From the NCBI GenBank assembly GCA_965237855.1, contig CBDEGK010000008.1, forward strand, positions 806,001 through 870,000: a stretch of 64,000 nt of DNA, given 5' to 3'. Shown here in pieces: positions 35,191-43,208 of the stretch. The stretch's first letter is position 1; every line of letters starts with the position of its first letter. Source of the stretch: CBDEGK01 sp965237855 (lineage in GTDB: Bacteria; Pseudomonadota; Gammaproteobacteria; Pseudomonadales; Halieaceae). Under the pieces are notes generated by a model. It did no database searches, was not told the origin of the DNA, and saw only the letters and a program-made list of their open reading frames with translations. Made by a program: the position numbers and the translations under genes.

Positions 35191-35502
35191 GTGCAAAATC
35201 AACGAATTCGTATTCGCTTAAAAGCATTCGATCATCGCCTGATAGATTCGTCTACTCAGGAGATAGTTGAGACGGCTCGCCGTACCGGCGCCCAGATTAA
35301 GGGACCGATTCCTCTGCCGACGCGCAAGGAGAGATACACGGTGCTGGTTTCACCACACGTGAACAAAGATGCCCGTGACCAGTACGAAATTCGTACCCAC
35401 AAGCGTTTGTTGGACATCATCGAGCCTACTGAGAAAACAGTAGACGCGTTGATGAAATTGGATTTGGCAGCGGGTGTTGAAGTACAGATCAGCCTAGGTT
35501 AA
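35191..35502 (+). CDS. rpsJ: 30S ribosomal protein S10 (NusE)
   Basis: S10 sits in the 30S head and doubles as NusE, the partner of NusB and of the NusG C-terminal domain. The 103-residue product starts at GTG 35191 with MQNQRIRIRLKAFDHRLID, and carries IKGPIPLPTRKERYTVLVSP at residues about 38-57. The initiation codon is preceded by AGGAG at good spacing. It heads a transcription unit that runs through L3, L4, L23 and beyond; a 107-base spacer with two hairpins separates it from rplC. Confidence 0.97.
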   Translation: MQNQRIRIRLKAFDHRLIDSSTQEIVETARRTGAQIKGPIPLPTRKERYTVLVSPHVNKDARDQYEIRTHKRLLDIIEPTEKTVDALMKLDLAAGVEVQISLG

Positions 35503-35516
35503 AAAATTTAGATAAG

Positions 35517-35566
35517 CCCCCGGAAAAGTGGCACCCCGGGGGTGTGTAACGCTCAGACTCTGAGCG
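35517..35566 (+). other. Two hairpins between rpsJ and rplC
   Basis: CCCCCGG/CCGGGGG (35517-35542) is followed by CGCTCAG-ACT-CTGAGCG (35550-35566). No T run follows either. The spacer is longer than is usual inside this operon, so they could tune rplC translation or mRNA processing. Confidence 0.55.
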
Positions 35567-35609
35567 GCCATAGAGGGTATATAGCCCCGTACACTGAGAG
35601 GTTAACAAA

Positions 35610-36245
35610 ATGACTATTGGCTTAGTCGGCCGTAAGTCCGGTATGACTCGTGTTTTTACCGAAGACGGCGCATCAATTCCGGTAACTGTGATTGAGGTAG
35701 AACCCAATCGCGTTACTCAGGTCAAAGACGCGGATAGCGATGGCTATCGCGCAATTCAGGTAACGACGGGCACCCGACGTGCCAGTCGCGTCAGCAAATC
35801 AGAAGCGGGACACTACTCCAAGGCGGGCGTTGAAGCCGGTCGTGGTCTGTGGGAATTTCGCCTGGACGCCTCCGACGAGGCGCCTGAAGTCGGCGCTGAA
35901 ATTACCGTAGAAAAATTTGAAGTTGGCCAGATCGTCGATGTGGCCGGCAAGTCCAAGGGTAAAGGTTTCCAGGGCGTGGTTAAGCGTTGGAACTTCGCAA
36001 TGCAGGATGCGACCCACGGCAACTCTGTTTCTCACCGGGCTCCCGGTTCCATTGGACAGTGTCAGACCCCAGGTCGCGTGTTCAAGGGTAAGAAGATGGC
36101 GGGCCACATGGGCTCAGAGAATGTAACAACCCAGGGGCTGGAAGTGGTACGGGTAGACACTGAGCGCAATTTGCTGCTCATCAAGGGAGCCGTCCCCGGC
36201 GCCCCTGGCGGTGACGTGATTGTTCGTCCCGCGGTCAAGGCATAA
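35610..36245 (+). CDS. rplC: 50S ribosomal protein L3
   Basis: L3 is an early-assembly protein whose long loop reaches the peptidyl transferase centre. The 211-residue product begins MTIGLVGRKSGMTRVFTEDG and contains HRAPGSIGQCQTPGRVFKGK near residues 139-158, the loop whose glutamine is N5-methylated by PrmB in E. coli and is present here. Start ATG at 35610 follows AGAGG. rplD follows after 19 bases. Confidence 0.97.
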   Translation: MTIGLVGRKSGMTRVFTEDGASIPVTVIEVEPNRVTQVKDADSDGYRAIQVTTGTRRASRVSKSEAGHYSKAGVEAGRGLWEFRLDASDEAPEVGAEITVEKFEVGQIVDVAGKSKGKGFQGVVKRWNFAMQDATHGNSVSHRAPGSIGQCQTPGRVFKGKKMAGHMGSENVTTQGLEVVRVDTERNLLLIKGAVPGAPGGDVIVRPAVKA

Positions 36246-36264
36246 GGTTTAGGGGGTCTCAACA

Positions 36265-36882
36265 GTGGAATTGAGCATAGTTAAGCCAGGCAACGCCGAA
36301 GCGGGAAAAGTTTCCGTATCAGATGTTGCCTTTGCACGTGAATATAATGAAGAGCTGGTTCACCAGGTAGTCACCGCCTATTTGGCTGGTGCTCGTCAGG
36401 GTACACGTGCACAGAAGAATCGCGCCGCCGTTAGTGGCGGCGGCGCCAAGCCGTGGCGTCAGAAGGGCACGGGTCGTGCTCGTGCGGGAACCATTCGTTC
36501 CCCAATCTGGCGTAGCGGTGGTGTGACGTTTGCAGCGCAACCGCAAGATCACACCCAGAAAGTCAATCGCAAGATGTATCGCGCGGCGTTGCGCTCGATC
36601 ATGTCTGAGCTGGCCCGCCAGGATCGCCTGGTTGTTGTGGAAAGCCTGGACATTGAAGAGCCCAAGACCAAGCTGCTGGTGAAGCAGCTGTCTGACTACG
36701 GCCTGGACAACGTGCTGATCATCGCTGCCGAAGTGGGTGAAAACCTGTACCTGGCCGCGCGCAACCTGCACAAGGTTGATGTGCGCGATGTCGACGCAGT
36801 AGATCCCGTTAGCCTGATCGCTTACGACAAGGTCATGGTGACCGTCGACGCGGTCAAGAAGTTTGAGGAGATGCTGGGATGA
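36265..36882 (+). CDS. rplD: 50S ribosomal protein L4
   Basis: L4 lines the exit tunnel with an extended loop and in E. coli autoregulates the S10 operon by attenuation and translational repression. The 205-residue product starts at GTG 36265 (MELSIVKPGNAEAGKVSVSD) and contains the tunnel-loop sequence AKPWRQKGTGRARAGTIRSP near residues 61-80. Its stop overlaps the rplW start in ATGA. Whether L4 regulates here cannot be told; the short leader before rpsJ does not show an obvious equivalent of the E. coli attenuator. Confidence 0.97.
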   Translation: MELSIVKPGNAEAGKVSVSDVAFAREYNEELVHQVVTAYLAGARQGTRAQKNRAAVSGGGAKPWRQKGTGRARAGTIRSPIWRSGGVTFAAQPQDHTQKVNRKMYRAALRSIMSELARQDRLVVVESLDIEEPKTKLLVKQLSDYGLDNVLIIAAEVGENLYLAARNLHKVDVRDVDAVDPVSLIAYDKVMVTVDAVKKFEEMLG

Positions 36883-37175
36883 ACCAGGAGCGCGTATTTC
36901 AAGTGCTGGTAGGTCCGCACATATCCGAAAAGTCGGCAATTGTTGCAGACCTGAACAACCAGTATGTGTTCAAGGTGGCAGTCGATGCGACCAAACTGGA
37001 AGTCAAGAAGGCTGTCGAGCAGCTGTTCAAGGTCGACGTCGCTGACGTGCAGACCCTGAAAGTAAAAGGCAAGGTCAAGCGTACCAAGTTTGGTTTTTCC
37101 AAGCGCCCGACCTGGAAAAAAGCCTATGTACGTCTGGAGCAGGGTCAAGATATTGACTTTGCCGTGGCAGAATAA
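36879..37175 (+). CDS. rplW: 50S ribosomal protein L23
   Basis: L23 sits at the tunnel exit and docks trigger factor and SRP. The 98-residue product begins MNQERVFQVLVGPHISEKSA, where the Glu in ISEKS corresponds to the trigger-factor contact (E18 in E. coli), and has the flexible loop region KVKGKVKRTKFGFSKRP at about 62-78. It starts within the rplD stop, so translation is probably coupled, and rplB starts 14 bases later. Confidence 0.97.
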   Translation: MNQERVFQVLVGPHISEKSAIVADLNNQYVFKVAVDATKLEVKKAVEQLFKVDVADVQTLKVKGKVKRTKFGFSKRPTWKKAYVRLEQGQDIDFAVAE

Positions 37176-37189
37176 GGAGTCGGTTTAAG

Positions 37190-38017
37190 ATGGCAATTGT
37201 AAAAAGAAAACCTACCTCTCCCGGACGTCGCCATGTCGTCAGTGTGGTCAGTGAAGATCTGCACAAAGGTGCACCTCACAAAGCCCTGCTGGAGAAGCAG
37301 ACCAGGAACGGTGGCCGTAATAACAACGGCCGTATCACCACCCGTCATATCGGTGGTGGACACAAGCAGCACTATCGCATCATCGATTTCAAACGCACCA
37401 AGGACGGTATACCGGCCGAGGTAGAGCGCCTGGAATACGATCCGAATCGCACGGCTCACATCGCCCTGCTGAAGTATGCCGATGGTGAGCGCCGCTACAT
37501 CATTGCACCCAAGGGTGTGAAGGCCGGTGACCAGCTTCAGTCTGGTGAAACCGCGCCGATCAAGGTAGGTAACTGCCTACCCCTGCGCAATATACCGGTT
37601 GGTAGTGTTGTGCACGGTATTGAATTGAAGCCTGGCAAAGGTGCTCAGTTGGCCCGCAGTGCTGGTGTCTCTGTGCAGCTGGTTGCTCGGGAAGGGCGTC
37701 ACGCAACGCTGCGCTTGCGTTCGGGCGAAATGCGCAAGGTATTGTCTGAGTGTCGTGCCACCATCGGTGAAGTGTCCAATAGCGAGCACAGTCTACGCAA
37801 GCTGGGTAAGGCTGGTGCGGCTCGCTGGCGCGGTGTTCGGCCTACAGTTCGCGGTGTCGCCATGAACCCGGTTGATCACCCACATGGTGGTGGTGAAGGT
37901 CGTACTTCCGGTGGTCGCCATCCGGTTTCACCCTGGGGTACCCCGACTAAGGGTTACAAAACTCGTAAAAACAAGCGTACTGACGATCTGATCGTTCGTC
38001 GCCGCGGTAAGAAGTAA
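37190..38017 (+). CDS. rplB: 50S ribosomal protein L2
   Basis: L2 is the largest 50S core protein, needed for subunit joining and peptidyl transferase activity. The 275-residue product begins MAIVKRKPTSPGRRHVVSVV and has the signature MNPVDHPHGGGEGRTSGGRH near residues 225-244; the His in NPVDHPHGGGE is the functionally important E. coli H229 region. The basic C-terminus ends IVRRRGKK. Normal length. Confidence 0.98.
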   Translation: MAIVKRKPTSPGRRHVVSVVSEDLHKGAPHKALLEKQTRNGGRNNNGRITTRHIGGGHKQHYRIIDFKRTKDGIPAEVERLEYDPNRTAHIALLKYADGERRYIIAPKGVKAGDQLQSGETAPIKVGNCLPLRNIPVGSVVHGIELKPGKGAQLARSAGVSVQLVAREGRHATLRLRSGEMRKVLSECRATIGEVSNSEHSLRKLGKAGAARWRGVRPTVRGVAMNPVDHPHGGGEGRTSGGRHPVSPWGTPTKGYKTRKNKRTDDLIVRRRGKK

Positions 38018-38031
38018 GAGAGGATAGATAA

Positions 38032-38304
38032 GTGCCACGTTCACTGAAAAAAGGTCCATTTATTGATCTGCACCTTCTGAAGAAGGTCGACGCCGCGGTT
38101 GCAAGCAATGATCGTCGTCCCATCAAAACCTGGTCGCGCCGCTCCATGGTGTCTCCGGATATGGTTGGTCTGACGATTGCGGTTCACAACGGGCGTCAAC
38201 ATGTGCCGGTTCTGATCAACGAAGACATGGTTGGTCACAAGCTGGGTGAATTCGCGATGACGCGTACCTACCGCGGTCACGTGGCAGACAAGAAAGCCAG
38301 CTAA
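38032..38304 (+). CDS. rpsS: 30S ribosomal protein S19
   Basis: S19 forms a complex with S13 in the 30S head and touches the A-site finger bridge. The 90-residue product starts at GTG 38032 (MPRSLKKGPFIDLHLLKKVD) and has the family sequence NGRQHVPVLINEDMVGHKLG at residues about 53-72 and GEFAMTRTYRGHVADKK close to the end. The start is 14 bases after the rplB stop. Confidence 0.97.
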   Translation: MPRSLKKGPFIDLHLLKKVDAAVASNDRRPIKTWSRRSMVSPDMVGLTIAVHNGRQHVPVLINEDMVGHKLGEFAMTRTYRGHVADKKAS

Positions 38305-38330
38305 GACCAGGGCGAGAGAGAGGTTTAGTG

Positions 38331-38669
38331 ATGGAAGTGCAAGCAAGACTTAAAGGTGCGCAAATCTCAGCACAGAAAGTCCGCCTGGTTGCTGACCAGG
38401 TGCGGGGCAAGGGTGTTGAGGAAGCTTTGGATGTGCTGGCTTACAGCAACAAGAAGGCAGCGCAGATTATCAAGAAGATACTGGACTCGGCGATTGCCAA
38501 TGCCGAGAACAACGAGGGTGCTGATGTCGACGAATTAAAGGTGTCGAGCATTTTTGTAGATGAGGGTATGACTATGAAGCGTCTGCGTCCGCGTGCCAAA
38601 GGCCGTGCTGACCGTATATTCAAGCGCTCATGCCATATCACAGTAAAAGTCGCTGACGGCGAAGACTGA
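38331..38669 (+). CDS. rplV: 50S ribosomal protein L22
   Basis: L22 forms the tunnel constriction with L4, and its beta-hairpin is the site of macrolide resistance mutations. The 112-residue product begins MEVQARLKGAQISAQKVRLV; the hairpin includes MTMKRLRPRAKGRADRIFKR near residues 82-101, unaltered from the usual pattern. GTG at 38328 sits directly before the ATG at 38331 and is an alternative start. rpsC follows after 17 bases. Confidence 0.96.
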   Translation: MEVQARLKGAQISAQKVRLVADQVRGKGVEEALDVLAYSNKKAAQIIKKILDSAIANAENNEGADVDELKVSSIFVDEGMTMKRLRPRAKGRADRIFKRSCHITVKVADGED

Positions 38670-38686
38670 GTTTAGGAGACGACCAC

Positions 38687-39361
38687 ATGGGTCAAAAAGT
38701 ACATCCAACTGGCATCCGCCTGGGTATTGTTAAAGAACATACCTCTGTTTGGTATGCGGAAGGCAAGAGCTACTCCGAGAACCTGATCACTGATCTGGAG
38801 GTTCGCGCGTATATTTTGAAGGCACTCGATCACGCCTCTGTCAGTCGTGTCGTGATAGAGCGTCCGGCCCAGACCGCACGCATTACCATTCACACGGCTC
38901 GCCCCGGTATCGTGATTGGTAAAAAAGGTGAAGACGTAGACAAGCTGCGGAAGATCCTCAGTGACAAAATGGGTGTGCCAGTTCACATAAACATTGAAGA
39001 AATTCGCAAGCCCGACCTGGATGCCCGTTTGGTAGCCCAGAACGTAGCTCAGCAATTGGAGCGTCGCGTGATGTTCCGCCGTGCCATGAAGCGTGTGGTG
39101 CAAAACGCCATGCGTCAGGGCGCAGAAGGCATCAAGGTGCAGGTTGGTGGTCGCTTGGGTGGAGCTGAAATCGCTCGTACCGAGTGGTACCGCGAAGGCC
39201 GTGTGCCTCTGCACACACTGCGTGCAGATATCGATTACGCCACCTACGAGGCCAGCACCACGTACGGCATCCTGGGTGTGAAAGTTTGGATTTTCAAAGG
39301 CGAAGTGATTGGCGGCGACGAGCAGGCTGACACCGGTGCCAAGAAGACAGCAACTAATTAA
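38687..39361 (+). CDS. rpsC: 30S ribosomal protein S3
   Basis: S3 lies at the mRNA entry channel and contributes to helicase activity. The 224-residue product begins MGQKVHPTGIRLGIVKEHTS, carries the KH type II GxxG loop as VIGKKGEDVDKLRK near residues 77-90, and the C-terminal domain signature GGRLGGAEIARTEWYREGRV near 160-180. Length slightly below the E. coli protein because of a shorter C-terminal tail (TGAKKTATN). Confidence 0.97.
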   Translation: MGQKVHPTGIRLGIVKEHTSVWYAEGKSYSENLITDLEVRAYILKALDHASVSRVVIERPAQTARITIHTARPGIVIGKKGEDVDKLRKILSDKMGVPVHINIEEIRKPDLDARLVAQNVAQQLERRVMFRRAMKRVVQNAMRQGAEGIKVQVGGRLGGAEIARTEWYREGRVPLHTLRADIDYATYEASTTYGILGVKVWIFKGEVIGGDEQADTGAKKTATN

Positions 39362-39372
39362 GGGTTACGCAG

Positions 39373-39786
39373 ATGCTTCAACCAAAGCGTACTAAATATC
39401 GCAAAATGCATAAGGGCCGCAACCGCGGGCTGGCGCACCGTGGCAGCAAGGTCAGCTTCGGTGAGTTCGGTCTTAAGGCTGTAGGCCGTGGGCGTCTTAC
39501 CGCGCGCCAGATTGAGGCCGCTCGTCGTGCCATGACCCGTCACATCAAGCGTGGCGGAAAGATCTGGATTCGCGTATTCCCGGACAAGCCCATTACTACC
39601 AAGCCACTGGAAGTTCGCCAGGGTAAGGGTAAGGGTAACGTCGAATACTGGGTTGCCCAGGTTCAGCCCGGCAAAGTGCTTTACGAAGTACAGGGTGTAT
39701 CTGAAGAGCTGGCACGTGAAGCATTCGCGCTGGCCGCAGCCAAGATTCCCGTTGCAACCACATTTGTTAAACGGTCGGTGATGTAA
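39373..39786 (+). CDS. rplP: 50S ribosomal protein L16
   Basis: L16 helps position A-site tRNA near the peptidyl transferase centre. The 137-residue product begins MLQPKRTKYRKMHKGRNRGL and contains LEVRQGKGKGNVEYWVAQVQ near residues 77-96, where the Arg corresponds to E. coli R81, the residue hydroxylated by the RoxA/YcfD oxygenase. The stop shares one base with the rpmC start (TAATG). Confidence 0.97.
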   Translation: MLQPKRTKYRKMHKGRNRGLAHRGSKVSFGEFGLKAVGRGRLTARQIEAARRAMTRHIKRGGKIWIRVFPDKPITTKPLEVRQGKGKGNVEYWVAQVQPGKVLYEVQGVSEELAREAFALAAAKIPVATTFVKRSVM

Positions 39787-39977
39787 TGAAAGCAAGTGAA
39801 CTGCGTGAAAAGTCCGTAGAGGACCTGAACAAGGATTTGCTCTCTCTGCGTGAAGAGGGCTTTAAGCTGCGTATGCAGAAGTCCACTGGCCAGCTGGGCC
39901 AGTCGCATCTACTGCAGCAGAACCAACGCGATATCGCGCGGGTCAAGACTGTCATCACGCAGAAGGCAGGAGAGTAA
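39786..39977 (+). CDS. rpmC: 50S ribosomal protein L29
   Basis: A small two-helix protein at the tunnel exit next to L23. 63 residues, beginning MKASELREKSVEDLNKDLLS with the characteristic LREEGFKLRMQKSTGQL and QRDIARVKTVI motifs. It starts inside the rplP stop codon and lies 3 bases before rpsQ, so the three are translationally coupled. Confidence 0.96.
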   Translation: MKASELREKSVEDLNKDLLSLREEGFKLRMQKSTGQLGQSHLLQQNQRDIARVKTVITQKAGE

Positions 39978-39980
39978 ATC

Positions 39981-40247
39981 ATGGCAGAAGTTCAGGGCAG
40001 TGCACGTACCGTCACCGGTCGTGTAGTAAGTAACAAGATGGACAAGACGGTAACCGTACTGATCGAGCGTCGGGTCAAGCACCCGGTATACGGTAAGTAC
40101 ATCACTCGCTCTTCCAGGGTTCACGCTCACGATGAAAACAATGAGTGCGGAATGGGTGACAAGGTAACGGTTGCGGAAACTCGTCCGATTTCCAAGTCAA
40201 AGACTTGGACGCTGTTGAAGATTGAAGAAAGCGCCACCCAGGTATAA
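39981..40247 (+). CDS. rpsQ: 30S ribosomal protein S17
   Basis: S17 is an OB-fold protein that binds 16S rRNA helices 7 and 11 early in 30S assembly. 88 residues; contains GRVVSNKMDKTVTVLIERRV near residues 13-32 and HPVYGKYITRSSRVHAHDE after it, the family pattern. It ends the S10 operon in E. coli; here rplN follows after only 23 bases with no terminator, so S10 and spc may be one transcript. Confidence 0.97.
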   Translation: MAEVQGSARTVTGRVVSNKMDKTVTVLIERRVKHPVYGKYITRSSRVHAHDENNECGMGDKVTVAETRPISKSKTWTLLKIEESATQV

Positions 40248-40270
40248 GCGCTAAGAGGCTGGAGTAGAAA

Positions 40271-40639
40271 ATGATTCAGACACAATCCTATTTGGACGTA
40301 GCCGACAACAGTGGTGCACGCCGCGTTATGTGCATCAAGGTGCTGGGTGGCTCAAAGCGTCGTTACGCACACGTTGGTGACCTTATCAAGGTAACCGTGA
40401 AGGAAGCAATTCCGCGTGGAAAGGTTAAGAAAGGCCAGGTCATGACCGCAGTAGTTGTGCGTACCAAGAAAGGCGTCCGTCGTCAGGACGGATCACTTAT
40501 CAAGTTCGACGACAACGCTGCTGTGCTGCTTAACGCACAGAATGCGCCGGTGGGTACCCGTATCTTCGGGCCGGTAACCCGTGAGCTGCGCAGCGAACAG
40601 TTTATGAAGATTATTTCTCTGGCACCGGAAGTGCTTTGA
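40271..40639 (+). CDS. rplN: 50S ribosomal protein L14
   Basis: L14 lies at the subunit interface and contacts 16S helix 14; in many bacteria RsfS binds it to silence ribosomes. 122 residues, beginning MIQTQSYLDVADNSGARRVM, with TVKEAIPRGKVKKGQVMTAV near residues 41-60 and the C-terminal FGPVTRELRSEQFMKIISLA. First gene of the spc group; no separate promoter is obvious in the 23-base gap. Confidence 0.97.
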   Translation: MIQTQSYLDVADNSGARRVMCIKVLGGSKRRYAHVGDLIKVTVKEAIPRGKVKKGQVMTAVVVRTKKGVRRQDGSLIKFDDNAAVLLNAQNAPVGTRIFGPVTRELRSEQFMKIISLAPEVL

Positions 40640-40667
40640 CACCCGGGCCGAAGGAGAGGAAGTAGAG

Positions 40668-40982
40668 ATGTTGAAGATCAAACGTGATGATGAAGTGATT
40701 ATCCTGGCCGGTAAGGACAAGGGTAAGCGCGGCAAAGTACAGAAGGTACTGGATAACGGCAAGATGCTGATAACCGGTGTCAATATGATTAAGAAACACA
40801 CCAAGCCCAACCCGCAAATGGGTGTGGCTGGTGGCATTGTTGAACGTGAAGCCCCGATCCAGGGTTCCAATGTTGCGATTTTTAATCCCAACACCAACAA
40901 AGCTGACCGGGTGGGTATCAAGGTAGATGGCGACACCAAGGTGCGCATCTTTAAATCCAGTGGTGAGGCGATAGACGCTTAA
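40668..40982 (+). CDS. rplX: 50S ribosomal protein L24
   Basis: An assembly initiator of the 50S that also sits by the tunnel exit. 104 residues with an N-terminal KOW motif (KRDDEVIILAGKDKGKRGKV at residues 4-23) and NMIKKHTKPNPQMGVAGGIV near 41-60. Placed 28 bases after rplN and 15 before rplE, standard spc order. Confidence 0.97.
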   Translation: MLKIKRDDEVIILAGKDKGKRGKVQKVLDNGKMLITGVNMIKKHTKPNPQMGVAGGIVEREAPIQGSNVAIFNPNTNKADRVGIKVDGDTKVRIFKSSGEAIDA

Positions 40983-40997
40983 GCGGACGTAAAGACA

Positions 40998-41549
40998 ATG
41001 GCAACGCTGAAAAAAGTATACAAAGACGAAATCGCACCCAGGCTGAAAGAAGAGCTGGGTCTCGACAACGTAATGGAAGTGCCCCGTATCACCAAGATCA
41101 CCCTGAATATGGGTGTTGGTGAAGCGCTGGGGGACAAAAAAGTCCTGGATAACGCCGTCGGTGATATGCAAAAAATCGCCGGGCAAAAGCCGATCATAAC
41201 CAAGGCGCGTCGTTCAATCGCGGCTTTTAAGGTACGTGAAGGCTGGCCGATCGGATGCAAGGTAACACTGCGCAGCGATCGCATGTATGAATTCCTGGAG
41301 CGCCTGATCAGCATTGCGATCCCGCGTGTTCGTGACTTCCGCGGCATCAGCCCGAAGTCTTTTGATGGTCGTGGCAATTTCGCCATGGGTGTTACCGAGC
41401 AGATTATTTTCCCGGAAATTGATTATGACCAGGTTGATGCACTGCGCGGTATGGATATCACTATTACGACTTCAGCTCGTACGGACGATGAAGGCCGCGC
41501 CCTGTTGCGCGCTTTCAACTTCCCGCTAAGAGCCGAGAGAGAGGCTTAG
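40998..41549 (+). CDS. rplE: 50S ribosomal protein L5
   Basis: L5 binds 5S rRNA with L18 and contacts P-site tRNA. 183 residues, a few more than E. coli; KITLNMGVGEALGDKKVLDN near residues 34-53, and GVTEQIIFPEIDYDQVDALR near 133-152. In E. coli S8 represses the spc operon by binding around the start of this gene; I see no obvious copy of the S8 target here but cannot exclude it. rpsN begins 3 bases later. Confidence 0.97.
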   Translation: MATLKKVYKDEIAPRLKEELGLDNVMEVPRITKITLNMGVGEALGDKKVLDNAVGDMQKIAGQKPIITKARRSIAAFKVREGWPIGCKVTLRSDRMYEFLERLISIAIPRVRDFRGISPKSFDGRGNFAMGVTEQIIFPEIDYDQVDALRGMDITITTSARTDDEGRALLRAFNFPLRAEREA

Positions 41550-41552
41550 AGT

Positions 41553-41858
41553 ATGGCTAAAAAATCGATGATTGCGCGTGAGAACAAGCGTACGCGCACG
41601 GTAGCAAAATACGCAGCCAAGCGCGCGGAGTTGAAAGCAATACTCAGCTCCACGACTGCTAGCGACGAAGAGAAGTGGGAAGCACAGGTGAAGTTTCAGA
41701 AACTGCCTCGCGATGCCAGCCCGGTTCGTCAACAGACCCGCTGCCAGATTACCGGGCGTCCCCACGCCGTTTATCGTAAATTTGGCCTGTGCCGCAACAA
41801 GTTGCGTGAAGCAGCGATGCGTGGTGATGTGCCCGGCCTGGTTAAGGCCAGCTGGTAA
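41553..41858 (+). CDS. rpsN: 30S ribosomal protein S14 (zinc-free long form)
   Basis: S14 assembles late in the 30S head. The 101-residue length and the absence of a four-cysteine zinc motif mark it as the long, C-minus form; the C-terminal region RCQITGRPHAVYRKFGLCRN followed by KLREAAMRGDVPGLVKASW is typical. It begins MAKKSMIARENKRTRTVAKY. Spacing to rplE is 3 bases and to rpsH 34 bases. Confidence 0.97.
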   Translation: MAKKSMIARENKRTRTVAKYAAKRAELKAILSSTTASDEEKWEAQVKFQKLPRDASPVRQQTRCQITGRPHAVYRKFGLCRNKLREAAMRGDVPGLVKASW

Positions 41859-41892
41859 GACAGCCCTGAGCTGCTGAAGAGAGAGCAAAACT

Positions 41893-42288
41893 ATGAGTAT
41901 GCAAGATCCAGTTTCAGACATGTTGACCCGCATCCGCAATGCGCAGATGGCAGGTAAGACGACCGTCGATATGCCCGCTTCCAAATTGAAGCTGGCGGTG
42001 TGCGAAGTGCTGAAAGAAGAAGGTTACATCGCCGATGTGACCCGTATAGAAAATGGGGTCAAGGCCGATCTGCGGGTCGACCTGAAGTACCACCAGGGTC
42101 AGCCAGTGATTGCGGAGATCGATCGGGTCAGTCGCCCGGGTCTGCGGCAGTATTCCGATAAGGATGGCATTCCTACGGTGCGCGCTGGATTAGGTGTGGC
42201 TATTGTTTCCACGAGTCAGGGTGTGATGACTGATCGCGCTGCTCGTGCTGCCGGTATCGGTGGCGAAGTGCTTTGCACCGTATTCTAG
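41893..42288 (+). CDS. rpsH: 30S ribosomal protein S8
   Basis: S8 binds 16S helix 21 and is the spc operon repressor in E. coli. 131 residues starting MSMQDPVSDMLTRIRNAQMA; the C-terminal RNA-binding signature reads GLGVAIVSTSQGVMTDRAAR. A second ATG two codons in is an alternative start. rplF follows after 22 bases. Confidence 0.97.
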   Translation: MSMQDPVSDMLTRIRNAQMAGKTTVDMPASKLKLAVCEVLKEEGYIADVTRIENGVKADLRVDLKYHQGQPVIAEIDRVSRPGLRQYSDKDGIPTVRAGLGVAIVSTSQGVMTDRAARAAGIGGEVLCTVF

Positions 42289-42310
42289 AAAGAACAGGAA
42301 TTTAAACACT

Positions 42311-42838
42311 ATGTCCAGAGTCGCAAAAAACCCGGTAACGGTGCCCAGTGGAGTCGAGGTCAAGCTTGATGGCAAAGACCTCACCATAAAGGGCGATAAG
42401 GGTGAGCTGCAGATGACTATCCACGAAGGGGTAGAAGTCTCGCAGGAAGATAACGTGCTGACTTTCGCAGCTGTCGACAATGATGCAGTTGCCATGTCCG
42501 GTACAACCCGTGCCTTGGTTAATAACATGGTCGTTGGTGTAACCAACGGTTTCGAGAAGAGGCTGCAGCTAAATGGTGTTGGCTATCGTGCATCCGTGTC
42601 AGGCAAGAAGCTGAACCTGACGCTGGGCTTTTCACACCCAGTTGAGTATGAGCTGCCGGAGGGCATTTCCGCGGAGCTGCCTAGCCAGACCGAGATTATA
42701 GTGAAAGGTGCAGACAAGCAGGCCGTGGGCCAGGCAGCGGCAGAAATCCGCGCCTTCCGCCCGCCAGAGCCATACAAAGGTAAAGGTGTTCGTTACGCGG
42801 ATGAGCGTGTCCGTCGTAAGGAAGCCAAGAAGAAGTAG
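42311..42838 (+). CDS. rplF: 50S ribosomal protein L6
   Basis: L6 lies near the sarcin-ricin loop and factor site. 175 residues in two repeated domains; the C-terminal signature PEPYKGKGVRYADERVRRKE is intact near residues 153-172, followed by a lysine tail. I use the ATG at 42311 (MSRVAKNPVTVPSGVEV); an in-frame ATG at 42245 lies within rpsH and has no homologous sequence. Confidence 0.97.
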   Translation: MSRVAKNPVTVPSGVEVKLDGKDLTIKGDKGELQMTIHEGVEVSQEDNVLTFAAVDNDAVAMSGTTRALVNNMVVGVTNGFEKRLQLNGVGYRASVSGKKLNLTLGFSHPVEYELPEGISAELPSQTEIIVKGADKQAVGQAAAEIRAFRPPEPYKGKGVRYADERVRRKEAKKK

Positions 42839-42846
42839 GTAAAGGT

Positions 42847-43197
42847 ATGAGCGTAAAAAATGATTCAAGGCTGCGTCGCGCGCGTCGTGCTCGCGCTAAA
42901 ATACGGGAACTGGGTGTTAACCGTTTGTCGGTACATCGCACTCCGCGCCACATTTATGCCCAGATTATAGCTCCGGCCGGCGACAAGGTTTTGGCCAGCG
43001 CCTCTACCCTGGACAAGGGCTTGCGTGACAGCAGTACCGGCAATATCGGTGCGGCCGCGGAAGTGGGTAAGTTGGTGGCCGAGCGTGCCAAGGCCGCCGG
43101 CATCGACAAAGTTGCGTTCGATCGCGGCGGTTTCAAGTATCACGGACGCGTGAAGGCCCTGGCCGACGCAGCCCGTGAAAATGGTCTGGAATTCTAA
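42847..43197 (+). CDS. rplR: 50S ribosomal protein L18
   Basis: L18 binds 5S rRNA and mediates its attachment to the 50S. 116 residues: an arginine-rich N-terminus (RLRRARRARAKIRELGVNRL), then RTPRHIYAQIIAP, and the C-terminal FDRGGFKYHGRVKALADAAR motif near 91-110. It is 8 bases downstream of rplF. Confidence 0.97.
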   Translation: MSVKNDSRLRRARRARAKIRELGVNRLSVHRTPRHIYAQIIAPAGDKVLASASTLDKGLRDSSTGNIGAAAEVGKLVAERAKAAGIDKVAFDRGGFKYHGRVKALADAARENGLEF

Positions 43198-43208
43198 GGT
43201 TACCGATT

